A stretch of DNA of 64,000 nt from Streptomyces sp. Edi4 (GCF_040253615.1 NZ_JBEJGY010000004.1:1674001-1738000), one strand, 5' to 3'. Positions 8,200 through 17,097 are shown, counted from the first letter of the stretch. Numbers and translations are program-made. Notes: a model not told the origin generated them from the sequence alone.

Positions 8200-8981
8200 G
8201 ACTGTCGTCCCTCCGGGCGCAGCAGGGGCGGGTGCAGCGCGGTCGCGGGGCCCGCCCGGTGGAGGGCGGCCGGTTTGCCCCGGCCGCCGGTCAGCCGCGA
8301 GGCCCCTGCCACCCGCTCGACGAAGCCGGGCGTGGCGAGCACTTTGCGGCGGAAGTTGGGGCGGTCCAGCGCGGTGCCCCAGACCGTCTCGTAGACCTGC
8401 TGGAGCTCGCCGAGGGTGAACTCGGGCGGGCAGAAGGAGGTGGCGAGGCAGGTGTACTCGAGCTTGGCGCCGATGCGGACGCGTGCGTCGGCGAGGATGG
8501 CGGCGTGGTCGAAGGCGAGCCGGCCCTCGCTGCCGCAGGCGACCCATTCGGCGTGCGCCGCGTCGCCTCCGCCGTGCGGTTCGGGCAGATCGGGCACGAG
8601 CGCGGTGTACGCCACCGAGACGACCCGCATCCGGGGGTCGCGGTCGGGGTCGCTGTAGGTGCGCAGCTGCTCCAGGTGGAGGGTGGCCACCACGTCGTCC
8701 GCCAGCCCGGTCTCCTCGGCCAGTTCGCGCCGGGCGGCCGCCTCGGCGGACTCGCGCGGCAGCACGAACCCGCCGGGCAGGGCCCAGGCCCCCGCGAACG
8801 GTTCCTGGCCGCGCCGGATGAGCAGGGCGTGCAGGGCCCCGTCGCGCACCGTGAAGACGGCGAGGTCCACGGTGACGGCGAACGGCTCGAAGGCGTAGGG
8901 GTCGTACCCCTCGGGCGCCCTGCCCGGCGGCCGCGCGGCCGCGCTCCCGCGCTCCGGGTTTCGGGGCCCGGCCGCGCTCAC
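8196..8981 (-). CDS. nrtR: NrtR-type Nudix transcriptional regulator
   Basis: This 261-residue protein has the NrtR layout: an N-terminal Nudix domain and a C-terminal winged-helix part (TLGELQQVYETVWGTALDRPNFRRKV). NrtR proteins repress NAD-synthesis and salvage genes and sense ADP-ribose or related nucleotides. The Nudix box here is intact (Gly-x5-Glu-x7-Arg-Glu-Leu-x-Glu-Glu, in GGFVLPRES...RRELAEETGL), so it could still hydrolyse ADP-ribose. The GTG start overlaps the nadR stop in a GTGA. The residues before the Nudix domain are Pro/Arg-rich and may be unstructured. The likely operator is at 10665-10685. Confidence 0.9.
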   Translation of the reverse strand: MSAAGPRNPERGSAAARPPGRAPEGYDPYAFEPFAVTVDLAVFTVRDGALHALLIRRGQEPFAGAWALPGGFVLPRESAEAAARRELAEETGLADDVVATLHLEQLRTYSDPDRDPRMRVVSVAYTALVPDLPEPHGGGDAAHAEWVACGSEGRLAFDHAAILADARVRIGAKLEYTCLATSFCPPEFTLGELQQVYETVWGTALDRPNFRRKVLATPGFVERVAGASRLTGGRGKPAALHRAGPATALHPPLLRPEGRQS

Positions 8982-10060
8982 CGTCGCTCCGGCAGCGGGT
9001 CGGCGAGGCCCCAGCCCCGGCCGAGCAGCGCGTCCACGGCGGCGACGGCGGTGGCGAGGCGCTGCTCGTGCGGGCCACGCACCTCGATGAACTCCAGCCC
9101 GGTGCGGGTGAGTTCGCACCGGAACCGGTCGGTCATCCAGGGCCGCAGCTCCTCCCCGTCGCGCAGCCCGTCGTCCTCGAAGGGCACGCCTTCGTGGTCG
9201 GTGAGCAGCCGCAGGTGGTGGGGCGCGGCCCGTTCGGCGACCGCCTCGACCCGCGGGTTGCGCCCGCCCATGTAGCGCTCGTGCCAGATGGTGGTTGCGA
9301 AGGAGTCGGTGTCGCAGAACAGCACGGGCGAGCCGAGCCGAGCCGCCGCGTCCTCGTGCTCGTTCTGCCGTTCGGCGATCACCGGGAACTCGTCCGAGCC
9401 GAACTCGACGTCCTCCCATGCCGCTTCGGGGAAGCGGGTGCGCAGCGCGGCCAGTTTGCCCTCGCTGTACGCGCGCCCGTACTCCTGGACCCACCGGGTG
9501 CGCGCCCACACCCCGCCGCGCGCGCGGTAGTGCTCGGCGAGGGCGCGGGCCAGGGTGGTGGTGCCGGTGGACTCGGCGCCGAGCACGACCACGCGCCGGG
9601 TGAGCCAGGCGCGTACGGGCTCTTCGAGGAAGCCCCAGCTGCCCACCGGGTCCTTGCGCACTGCGGTGCCGGAGACGGGGAACGCGGCGCGGTCGAGGTC
9701 CACCAGGACGTGTGCGGCGTCGAAGCGGCGGGCGAGTTCGTCGCCGTACGTCTCGGAGGTGAACACCGCGTCGACGCGTTCGGGGACGGCGCCGCGGAAG
9801 ACGGCCATGTGGGCGTCCCATATCGCCGGGTCGTTCAGGTCCATCTCGGTGTCGTCGACGGCGCCGACGACCCGGGCGTCCGGGTGGACCTCGCGCATCC
9901 ATTGGACCCGCGTCTTCAGCGGGACCGTCTCCACGGACGCGGCGCACACCAGCACGGTGACTTGTTCACAGTGCTCGGCGGCGGTGCGCACCAGGTGGTG
10001 GTGGCCGGCGTGCGGCGGATAGAACTTGCCGAGGACCAGGCCGTGTTGGTACCTCTTCAC
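8978..10060 (-). CDS. nadR: NadR-like NMN adenylyltransferase / ribosylnicotinamide kinase-like protein
   Basis: This is a 360-residue two-domain protein. The N-terminal NMN adenylyltransferase domain has the nucleotidyltransferase motif GKFYPPHAGHHH (residues 11-22) and the second signature VSGTAVRKDP. The C-terminal domain resembles the NadR ribosylnicotinamide kinase, but its Walker A reads GAESTGTTT. The usual Lys is replaced by Thr, so kinase activity is uncertain. There is no DNA-binding domain as in the enterobacterial protein. The ATG overlaps the pnuC stop (ATGA), matching a role in using ribosylnicotinamide imported by PnuC. Confidence 0.9.
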   Translation of the reverse strand: MKRYQHGLVLGKFYPPHAGHHHLVRTAAEHCEQVTVLVCAASVETVPLKTRVQWMREVHPDARVVGAVDDTEMDLNDPAIWDAHMAVFRGAVPERVDAVFTSETYGDELARRFDAAHVLVDLDRAAFPVSGTAVRKDPVGSWGFLEEPVRAWLTRRVVVLGAESTGTTTLARALAEHYRARGGVWARTRWVQEYGRAYSEGKLAALRTRFPEAAWEDVEFGSDEFPVIAERQNEHEDAAARLGSPVLFCDTDSFATTIWHERYMGGRNPRVEAVAERAAPHHLRLLTDHEGVPFEDDGLRDGEELRPWMTDRFRCELTRTGLEFIEVRGPHEQRLATAVAAVDALLGRGWGLADPLPERR

Positions 10061-10653
10061 GCCGCCACCTCCACGGCGCGGGCCGGGCTGGCACCGAGCT
10101 CACGCCGCCAGCCCCGCAGGCCGAACAGGCACAGGGCAAGGAAGCCGGCGTACAGCAGCGAGGTCAGATAGAGCTCCTTGTAGGCGTAGAGCGGGATGTA
10201 GACCACGTCGGCCGCGATCCACAGCCACCAGGACTCGACGAGCTTCTTGCACTGGCCGTACGTCGCCGCCAGGGACAGGGCGGTGGTGAGCGCGTCCCAG
10301 AACGGGACGGTCGAGTCGGTGGCCGCGCCGAGCAGGAACGTCAGCGCGACGGTCCCCACCGCCCCCGCCGCGAGCAGCCACAGCCACTCGGCGCGGGTCG
10401 TGCGCCCGACCGGAAGCGTGCGGGAACCTGGTCCACCCCCGTGGGCCCAGGTCCACCAGCCGTACACGGCGAGGGCGATGAAGACGACTTGGAGTCCGGC
10501 GTCCGCGTACAGGCCGGCCTGGAGGAACAGCACGATGAAGAACACGTTGTTGGCAAGCCCCACCGGCCAGTTGGCGATGTGCTGCCGAGCCACCAGCCAC
10601 ACACAGAGCGCACCGCTGGCAAAGCCGAGGATTTCCGTCCAGTCGAGACTCAC
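10057..10653 (-). CDS. pnuC: Nicotinamide riboside transporter PnuC
   Basis: This is a 198-residue integral membrane protein with about seven hydrophobic segments and the PnuC-type WWTW motif. It would take up nicotinamide riboside for salvage to NAD. I chose the GTG at 10653 because AAGGAG lies six bases upstream. An in-frame ATG at 10677 lies inside a palindrome that looks like an operator and has no ribosome binding site. First gene of a four-gene coupled operon: pnuC, nadR, nrtR, ADP-ribosylglycohydrolase. Confidence 0.9.
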   Translation of the reverse strand: MSLDWTEILGFASGALCVWLVARQHIANWPVGLANNVFFIVLFLQAGLYADAGLQVVFIALAVYGWWTWAHGGGPGSRTLPVGRTTRAEWLWLLAAGAVGTVALTFLLGAATDSTVPFWDALTTALSLAATYGQCKKLVESWWLWIAADVVYIPLYAYKELYLTSLLYAGFLALCLFGLRGWRRELGASPARAVEVAA

Positions 10654-10664
10654 GCCGATCTCCT

Positions 10665-10685
10665 TAATGGTCAGCATGACTATAA
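10665..10685. promoter_or_regulatory. Candidate NrtR operator overlapping the -10 of pnuC
   Basis: TGGTCA-N3-TGACTA is the core of a 21-base imperfect palindrome centred on 10675, with 7 of 10 arm positions paired. It overlaps a minus-strand -10 hexamer TATAGT (10684-10679). A TTGTGC 18 bases further upstream could be the -35. Binding here would block transcription of pnuC and the three coupled genes. Assignment to NrtR is inferred from the regulator gene in the same operon. Confidence 0.55.
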
Positions 10686-10751
10686 AGGTCTCGGGGATCG
10701 GCGCACAAGCCCGTTCGGACGGGCGCACGGGGTTGGGGGGGATACGACGAC

Positions 10752-10790
10752 AGAGCCCGCCTTCCCGTACAGGACGGGAAGGCGGGCTCT
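10752..10790 (-). terminator. Strong hairpin after rluB
   Basis: A perfect 17-base stem (10752-10768 with 10774-10790) and a five-base loop lie just downstream of the rluB stop at 10819 and before pnuC. This is a typical Streptomyces terminator without a U tract. Confidence 0.8.
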
Positions 10791-10818
10791 CTCAGGGGAG
10801 TCGGCGGTGCCGGCTGCT

Positions 10819-12030
10819 CTAGAGGTCGACCTCGCGCATCAGCATGCCCACCTCGGTGTTGGTCAGGCGGCGCAGCCAGCCGGACTTCTGGTCGCCGAGT
10901 CCGATCGGGCCGAACGCGACGCGGACCAGCTTCTCGACCGGGAAGCCGGCCTCGGCCATCATGCGGCGCACGATGTGCTTGCGGCCCTCGTGCAGCTCGA
11001 TCTCGACGAGGTAGTTCTTGCCGGTCTGCTGCACCACCCGGAAGGCGTCGGCGCGCGCGTAGCCGTCCTCCAACTGGATGCCCTCCTTGAGCCGCTTGCC
11101 GATCTCGCGCGGCAGCGGGCCCGTGATGGCGGCCAGGTAGGTCTTCTTCACGCCGTACTTGGGGTGGGTCAGACGGTGGGCCAGCTCGCCGTGGTTGGTG
11201 AGCAGGATGATGCCCTCGGTCTCGGTGTCGAGCCGGCCGACGTGGAAGAGCCGGGTCTCGCGGTTGGTGACGTAGTCACCGAGGCACTGGCGGCCGTCGG
11301 GGTCCTCCATGGTGGAGACGACGCCGGCCGGCTTGTTCAGGGCGAAGAACAGGTACGACTGGGTGGCGACGGTCAGGCCGTCCACCTTGATCTCGTCCTT
11401 GTCGGGGTCCACGCGCTTGCCCTGTTCGAGCACGACCTCGCCGTTGACCTCGACGCGGGCCTGCTCGATCAGCTCCTCGCAGGCGCGCCGCGAGCCCATG
11501 CCGGCCCGGGCCAGCACCTTTTGCAGGCGCTCGCCCTCCTGCTCGGCGCCGGGGAAGGTCTTGGGGGTCTTCACGTCCGGCTTGTCCGCGTACCGGTCGC
11601 GGTTGCGCTGCTCGATCTTGGCGTCGAGCTCGCGGGGGCGGGCCTGGCCCAGGCGCTGGCCGTGCGGGCCCCGGCGGACCGGGGTGCCGCCCTGGGGCGC
11701 CTTGGGGCCGCCCTTGGCGCCGCCGCGCGCGGAGGCACCACGACCGCCTCGGGGCGCGCCCGACCTGTCATCGAAGCCCGTGTCGTAGGTGCGCTCCTCG
11801 GGGCGCGGGGGGCGCTGCTTGCCGCTGCCGCTCTGGCGCGGGCCGCCGCTCTTGCCCTGGCCGTCGCGGCCACCGGCGGGCCGGCCGCCGCGCTGGTCGT
11901 CGCGCCCGCCTCCGGCGCCCCGGCCGGCACCCCGGCCGGCACCGCCACTGCTGCCGCGGCCGCCGCTGTTGCCACCACGGCTCCCGCCGTTGTTTCCGCT
12001 GCTGTTCCTGCCGCTGCTGCTTCGCATCAC
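10819..12030 (-). CDS. rluB: RluB-family rRNA pseudouridine synthase with Arg/Gly-rich N-terminus
   Basis: This 403-residue protein belongs to the RsuA/RluB class, which makes pseudouridine in rRNA. Residues 1-150 are a disordered Gly/Arg/Ser-rich extension with many RGG-like triplets, far longer than in E. coli relatives. An S4 RNA-binding domain follows (RLQKVLARAGMGSRRACEEL, 168-187). The catalytic domain has Asp268 in GRLDTETEG. The GTG start overlaps the scpB stop in a GTGA; an ATG one codon later is equally possible. The 23S target site is an inference from the family. The rluB-scpB-scpA order is conserved in actinobacteria. Confidence 0.93.
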   Translation of the reverse strand: MMRSSSGRNSSGNNGGSRGGNSGGRGSSGGAGRGAGRGAGGGRDDQRGGRPAGGRDGQGKSGGPRQSGSGKQRPPRPEERTYDTGFDDRSGAPRGGRGASARGGAKGGPKAPQGGTPVRRGPHGQRLGQARPRELDAKIEQRNRDRYADKPDVKTPKTFPGAEQEGERLQKVLARAGMGSRRACEELIEQARVEVNGEVVLEQGKRVDPDKDEIKVDGLTVATQSYLFFALNKPAGVVSTMEDPDGRQCLGDYVTNRETRLFHVGRLDTETEGIILLTNHGELAHRLTHPKYGVKKTYLAAITGPLPREIGKRLKEGIQLEDGYARADAFRVVQQTGKNYLVEIELHEGRKHIVRRMMAEAGFPVEKLVRVAFGPIGLGDQKSGWLRRLTNTEVGMLMREVDL

Positions 12031-12659
12031 ATTTCCGTCTTGTCGTCTGCGGGGGTCTCCGGCGCGTCGGGCGCGTCCGGGTCGAACGACGGCACACCCT
12101 CCAGCGTCTCGGCCTCGATCGCGTCCGCCTCGGGGAGGAAGGGCGCGAGCTCCGGGAGCTCGTCAAGGCCGCGCAGGCCCATCCGCTCCAGAAAGTAGTT
12201 CGTCGTCCTGTACAGGATCGCACCTGTTTCGGGTTCCGTGCCCGCCTCGTCGACCAGACCCCGCTGGAGCAGGGTCCGCATGACCCCGTCGCAGTTCACT
12301 CCGCGCACCGCCGAGACCCGCGAACGGCTGACCGGCTGGCGGTAGGCGACGACCGCCAGCGTCTCCAGGGCCGCCTGGGTGAGGCGGGCGTGCTGGCCGT
12401 CGAGGACGAAGCCCTCGACGGCGTCGGCGTAGGCGGCGCGGCTGTAGAACCGCCAGCCGCCCGCCACGAGCCTGAGCTCGAAGCCCCGGCCCTGGGCGGT
12501 GTACTCGTCGGCCAGCTCCCGCAGGGCGTCCCCCACGGCCCGCCGGGGCCGGTCGAGCACCTTGGCGAGGTGTTCCTCGGTGGCGGGCTGGTCGACGACC
12601 ATGAGGACGGCCTCCAGGGCCGGCTTCAGCGCCAGTTCCACGCGCAGGCCTTCGCTCAC
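12027..12659 (-). CDS. scpB: Segregation and condensation protein B
   Basis: ScpB (210 residues) is the winged-helix kite subunit that, with ScpA, binds the SMC ATPase in chromosome condensation. The two winged-helix parts are visible (LEAVLMVVDQPATEEHLAKV near the start; LTQAALETLAVVAYRQPVSR in the middle), followed by an acidic disordered C-terminus. The GTG start overlaps the scpA stop and its own stop overlaps the rluB start, so the three are probably translated as a coupled unit. Confidence 0.95.
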   Translation of the reverse strand: MSEGLRVELALKPALEAVLMVVDQPATEEHLAKVLDRPRRAVGDALRELADEYTAQGRGFELRLVAGGWRFYSRAAYADAVEGFVLDGQHARLTQAALETLAVVAYRQPVSRSRVSAVRGVNCDGVMRTLLQRGLVDEAGTEPETGAILYRTTNYFLERMGLRGLDELPELAPFLPEADAIEAETLEGVPSFDPDAPDAPETPADDKTEM

Positions 12660-13774
12660 GCCTTCTCCTCCGTCACCACATGGTCGAACTCGTCGGTCAC
12701 CCAGCGCTGCCCGCCGCCCTCGTCACGCTCGCCGCCGCTCCAGCGCACCATCAGCTCCCCCAGCGCCTCGTCCTGGTCGAGGACGACGGCCTTCTCGCGG
12801 TACAGCTCAAGCAGGGCAAGGAAGCGGGCGACGACGGTGAGGGTGTCCGGGGCGTCCTCGGCGAGCACCTGGAAGGTGGTCTCCCCCGCCGCCCGCAGCC
12901 TGGCCACCACGATCGCGGCCTGCTCCCGCACCGAGACGAGCGGGGCATGGATGTGGTCCACGTACACCTGCGGCTTCGCCCTGGGCTGCATGGCCTTGAC
13001 GGCGAGCTTCGCGAACCCCTCGGCGCCGATGCTGATGACGACGTCCGGCAGCAGCTCCGCGAGGTGCGCCTCCAGGCCGACGGTCCGCGGAGACCGGCGC
13101 GCCTCGGTGTCCAGGCGCTCGCTGAAGATGTCCGCGATCCGTTTGTACGCGCGGTACTGGAGCAGCCGCGCGAACAGCAGGTCACGGGCCTCGAGGAGCG
13201 CGAGGTCGGCCTCGTCCTCCACCTCCGCCACGGGCAGCAGCCGGGCCGCCTTGAGGTCGAGCAGGGTGGCGGCCACGACCAGGAACTCGGTCGTCTGGTC
13301 CAGGTCCCAGTCCGGGCCCATGGCCCTGATGTGCGCCATGAACTCGTCGGTGACCTGGGACAGGGCGACCTCGGTGACGTCCAGCTTGTGCTTGGAGATC
13401 AACTGGAGGAGGAGGTCGAAGGGCCCCTCGAAGTTGTCGAGCCGGACGGTGAAGCGGCGCTCGCCGGGTTCGTCGGAGACGGGGCGGCCGGAAACCGGGT
13501 CGGCCCCGCTTTCGACGACTTCGCCGGGCGAGGCCGGCTCAGCCCCTGCGGCGCTTGCGGGGCGAGGGTCCGGGGGCAGCGCTCCCGGCGACCGGCCCGC
13601 ACCCGGAGAATCTCCCCGGAGGGTCTTGGGAAGGGGCGGGGTGGGGAAAGGATCCTCCGGCCCCCGCCCGAGCGCACGGCGGGCCCCCCGCGCGGCGGGA
13701 GCGTCCGATTGGTCGGCGGAGGGCAAAAGGCTTTCCAGGGGTGCGAAGCGGGCGGTACGAAGCACGGGCGGCAC
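12656..13774 (-). CDS. scpA: Segregation and condensation protein A, with repeat-derived N-terminal extension
   Basis: ScpA is the kleisin subunit of the SMC-ScpAB complex. The family core begins near residue 106 (FTVRLDNFEGPFDLLLQLI) and runs to the C-terminal winged helix. At 372 residues the protein is about 100 longer than usual. The extra N-terminus is Pro/Arg/Gly-rich and part of it (EDPFPTPPLPKTLRGD) is encoded by a G-rich repeat also found near 32627. No start codon lies just before the core, so I keep the first in-frame GTG, but its ribosome binding site is poor and a later start such as Val4 is possible. Confidence 0.9.
   Translation of the reverse strand: MPPVLRTARFAPLESLLPSADQSDAPAARGARRALGRGPEDPFPTPPLPKTLRGDSPGAGRSPGALPPDPRPASAAGAEPASPGEVVESGADPVSGRPVSDEPGERRFTVRLDNFEGPFDLLLQLISKHKLDVTEVALSQVTDEFMAHIRAMGPDWDLDQTTEFLVVAATLLDLKAARLLPVAEVEDEADLALLEARDLLFARLLQYRAYKRIADIFSERLDTEARRSPRTVGLEAHLAELLPDVVISIGAEGFAKLAVKAMQPRAKPQVYVDHIHAPLVSVREQAAIVVARLRAAGETTFQVLAEDAPDTLTVVARFLALLELYREKAVVLDQDEALGELMVRWSGGERDEGGGQRWVTDEFDHVVTEEKA
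13612..13655. repeat. G-rich repeat inside the scpA 5' region
   Basis: The plus strand reads GAGGGTCTTGGGAAGGGGCGGGGTGGGG around a core GGGAAGGGGCGGGGTGGG, flanked by CCTCC- and GGAGG-type segments. A near-identical core sits at 32633-32656, at the 3' end of the siderophore ATPase gene. In both places it is read as Pro/Thr/Leu-rich peptide (PTPPLPKT and PTPPLPQT). Confidence 0.6.
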
Positions 13775-13799
13775 ACGTCCGCACGCCGCAGGCTAACGG

Positions 13800-14327
13800 C
13801 TACCGCCCCCGAAGACGCCGTACGAGAATGCTCGCGTCGCCGCGCGACTCCAGGTCGGCCAGGACGACGGCGACCGCCTCCCGCACGATCCGGCCGCGGT
13901 CGACCGCGAGGCCGTGCTCACCGCGCAGGACCAGGCGCGCGTGCTCCAGGTCCATCAGCTCCTCGGCGGAGACGTACACGGTGATCTTCTCGTCGTGCCG
14001 CTCGCGCCCGCTGGGCCGCCGGTTGGCCGCCCGCTGCCGGCGCCGCTGCTGGGCCGTGCCCGAGCCGGAGCCGCCCTGCGCGGGCGCCCGCCGGGCCTTG
14101 GCGGCCTCCGCGTCGGCGGCGCCCCTGCTGCGCGGTTCGCCCGAGCCGGAGTCCTCCTGCGCGGCGGTGTGCTCCGCCTCGGGGGCGTGCTCGGCCGCGA
14201 CGGGCTCGCTCTCACCCGCGGGGGCCGGCACGCGCGCCTCGACGCCCGCCCCCCGCCTCGGCGCGGACGGCGAGAGCGCCATCCCCCCGGTCGTACGGAA
14301 CAGCTCGTCGGCCCCGGGCAGACTCAC
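13800..14327 (-). CDS. Ribbon-helix-helix-like protein between parA and scpA
   Basis: This is a 175-residue protein. About 110 N-terminal residues are disordered (Ala/Pro/Glu/Ser, then Arg-rich). The C-terminus reads as a ribbon-helix-helix fold: strand KITVYVSAEEL, helix LMDLEHARLVLRGE, and a turn plus helix RGRIVREAVAVVLADLE. A GTG forming GTGA with the parA stop is the likely start; a GTG four codons upstream is possible. Such folds bind DNA and often pair with ParA ATPases as centromere-binding partners. That role is inferred from fold and position only. Confidence 0.8.
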   Translation of the reverse strand: MSLPGADELFRTTGGMALSPSAPRRGAGVEARVPAPAGESEPVAAEHAPEAEHTAAQEDSGSGEPRSRGAADAEAAKARRAPAQGGSGSGTAQQRRRQRAANRRPSGRERHDEKITVYVSAEELMDLEHARLVLRGEHGLAVDRGRIVREAVAVVLADLESRGDASILVRRLRGR

Positions 14328-15529
14328 TCGGCGTGACACCGGGCGAGCACCTCCCTGGCGAGCTGACGGTAGGCGGCCGCGCCGACGGAGTTGGAGGCGT
14401 ACGTCGTGATCGGCTCACCGGCGACCGTGGTCTCAGGGAAGCGCACGGTCCGGCCGATGACCGTGTGGTAGACGTGGTCGTCGAAGGCCTCGACCACGCG
14501 GGCCAGGACCTCACGGCTGTGCACCGTGCGGGAGTCGTACATCGTGGCGAGGATGCCGTCCAGCTCCAGGTCGGGGTTGAGACGTTCCTGCACCTTCTCG
14601 ATCGTCTCGGTGAGCAGCGCCACACCGCGCAGGGCGAAGAACTCGCACTCCAGCGGCACGATCACCTTGTGAGCCGCCGTCAGGGCGTTGACGGTCAGCA
14701 GGCCGAGCGAGGGCTGACAGTCGATCACGATGTAGTCGTAGTCCTGCATCAGCGGCTTGAGCGCCCGCTGGAGCGTGGACTCGCGCGCGACCTCGCTCAC
14801 CAACTGCACCTCGGCGGCGGACAGGTCGATGTTGCTCGGCAGCAGGTCCATGTTGGGGACCGCGGTCTTGAGCAGCACCTCGTCGGCCGACATGCCCCGC
14901 TCCATGAGCAGGTTGTAGACGGTGAGGTCGAGTTCCATCGGGTTGACGCCGAGGCCGACCGACAGGGCCCCCTGCGGGTCGAAGTCGACGAGCAGCACGC
15001 GCCGTCCGTACTCCGCGAGCGCGGCGCCCAGGTTGATGGTCGACGTCGTCTTGCCCACGCCGCCCTTCTGGTTGCACATCGCGATGATCTTCGCGGGACC
15101 GTGGTCGGTCAGCGGGCCCGGGATCGGGAAGTACGGCAGCGGCCGTCCCGTCGGGCCGATCCGCTCGCGGCGCTGGCGGGCCGCGTCGGGTGCGAGGGTG
15201 GCCGCGTACTCGGGATCGGGCTCGTACTCGGCGTCGGGGTCGTAGAAGTGCCCCTGGGGCACCTCGTCAAAGTCGGCGAGCGCGGCGGTGTCCCGGCCGC
15301 TCTCGTTGCCGGCCGTGGCGTTCACGTGTAGGCCGTCCATCATCCGTGGGGCTGTCGTCATGTGCTGGGTGGGGACCATCCCCGCGTGCGCGGGGAGCGG
15401 GGTGGTTTCGAAGGTGCGGACCGCGACGGAGCCGACAGCCTCGGGCCCCGAAGGGCTCTGTCCCCGTACGGACATCCCCGCAGGGATTCCTGGCTGACCA
15501 CCCCCGGGAGTAAATGTCGACTCATTCAC
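14324..15529 (-). CDS. parA: ParA-family ATPase, orphan of a parB gene
   Basis: This is a 401-residue ParA/Soj-type ATPase. A variable, partly acidic N-terminus of about 145 residues precedes the deviant Walker A KGGVGKTT in MCNQKGGVGKTTSTINLG. The A' motif is VDFDPQGALSVGLG and Walker B is YIVIDCQPSLG. The GTG start follows AAGGAGGT by about ten bases. No parB gene adjoins; instead the next gene is the RHH-like protein, then scpA. Mycobacteria also have a ParA-like gene beside scpA. A role in segregation or nucleoid positioning is likely, but the cargo is unknown. Confidence 0.92.
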   Translation of the reverse strand: MNESTFTPGGGQPGIPAGMSVRGQSPSGPEAVGSVAVRTFETTPLPAHAGMVPTQHMTTAPRMMDGLHVNATAGNESGRDTAALADFDEVPQGHFYDPDAEYEPDPEYAATLAPDAARQRRERIGPTGRPLPYFPIPGPLTDHGPAKIIAMCNQKGGVGKTTSTINLGAALAEYGRRVLLVDFDPQGALSVGLGVNPMELDLTVYNLLMERGMSADEVLLKTAVPNMDLLPSNIDLSAAEVQLVSEVARESTLQRALKPLMQDYDYIVIDCQPSLGLLTVNALTAAHKVIVPLECEFFALRGVALLTETIEKVQERLNPDLELDGILATMYDSRTVHSREVLARVVEAFDDHVYHTVIGRTVRFPETTVAGEPITTYASNSVGAAAYRQLAREVLARCHAE

Positions 15530-15878
15530 AAGTCGTCTTACCTCCTTGGACGTGACCAGGAAACTTTATCGATAGGTCAGCGTGGCACCATGCCGACGGT
15601 TGGCGACTCTATGGCGTGTCACCGGTCCGCAGCAACACAATCCGCCGGACCCGGCCCGATGTGTCGGCAACGGAACACCGCTCTGTCAAGGGCGTACGGG
15701 CACCGGAGGCCACGTTTCACCAGCGCGCGAAACGGTTAAAGGGTTACGTTCGAGGCGAGTTGAACCGGGTGTTCAGCGGCGGGCGGAAGTGTCGCGACAC
15801 ACATCCGGCCGGACCTTGTCGACAAGGTCCGGCCGGATGTGTGAGGTTGACGGTTCGCGTTGACGAACCGGTGTCCCG
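15530..15878. other. parA-ald intergenic region
   Basis: This 349-base gap holds the parA leader on the minus strand, including AAGGAGGT at about 15540-15547 and an AT-richer stretch near 15565-15575 (TTTATCGATA) that could carry the promoter. The ald terminator palindrome is at 15798-15843. Short open frames on the plus strand have no coding character. Confidence 0.6.
15798..15843 (-). terminator. 46-base perfect palindrome after ald
   Basis: Two 23-base arms (15798-15820 and 15821-15843) are exact complements with no spacer. The element lies 35 bases downstream of the ald stop. As RNA it forms a very stable hairpin and probably terminates ald. As DNA it is a perfect dyad. Confidence 0.75.
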
Positions 15879-16994
<1,116 letters not shown>

Positions 16995-17097
16995 GTCGAT
17001 CACGGTCCTTGGCTCAGGGAAAAAGGGGGGCAATGCCATACATACCCGGACGCACGACGGCACACCGGGAGGCACCGCAGTAAGTTGCGGCAGAGCC

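Noticed and set aside
7186..9078. 630-residue minus-strand frame spanning the hydrolase and beyond
   Set aside because: The part upstream of 8199 runs in the wrong frame through nrtR; the real ATG overlaps the nrtR stop.
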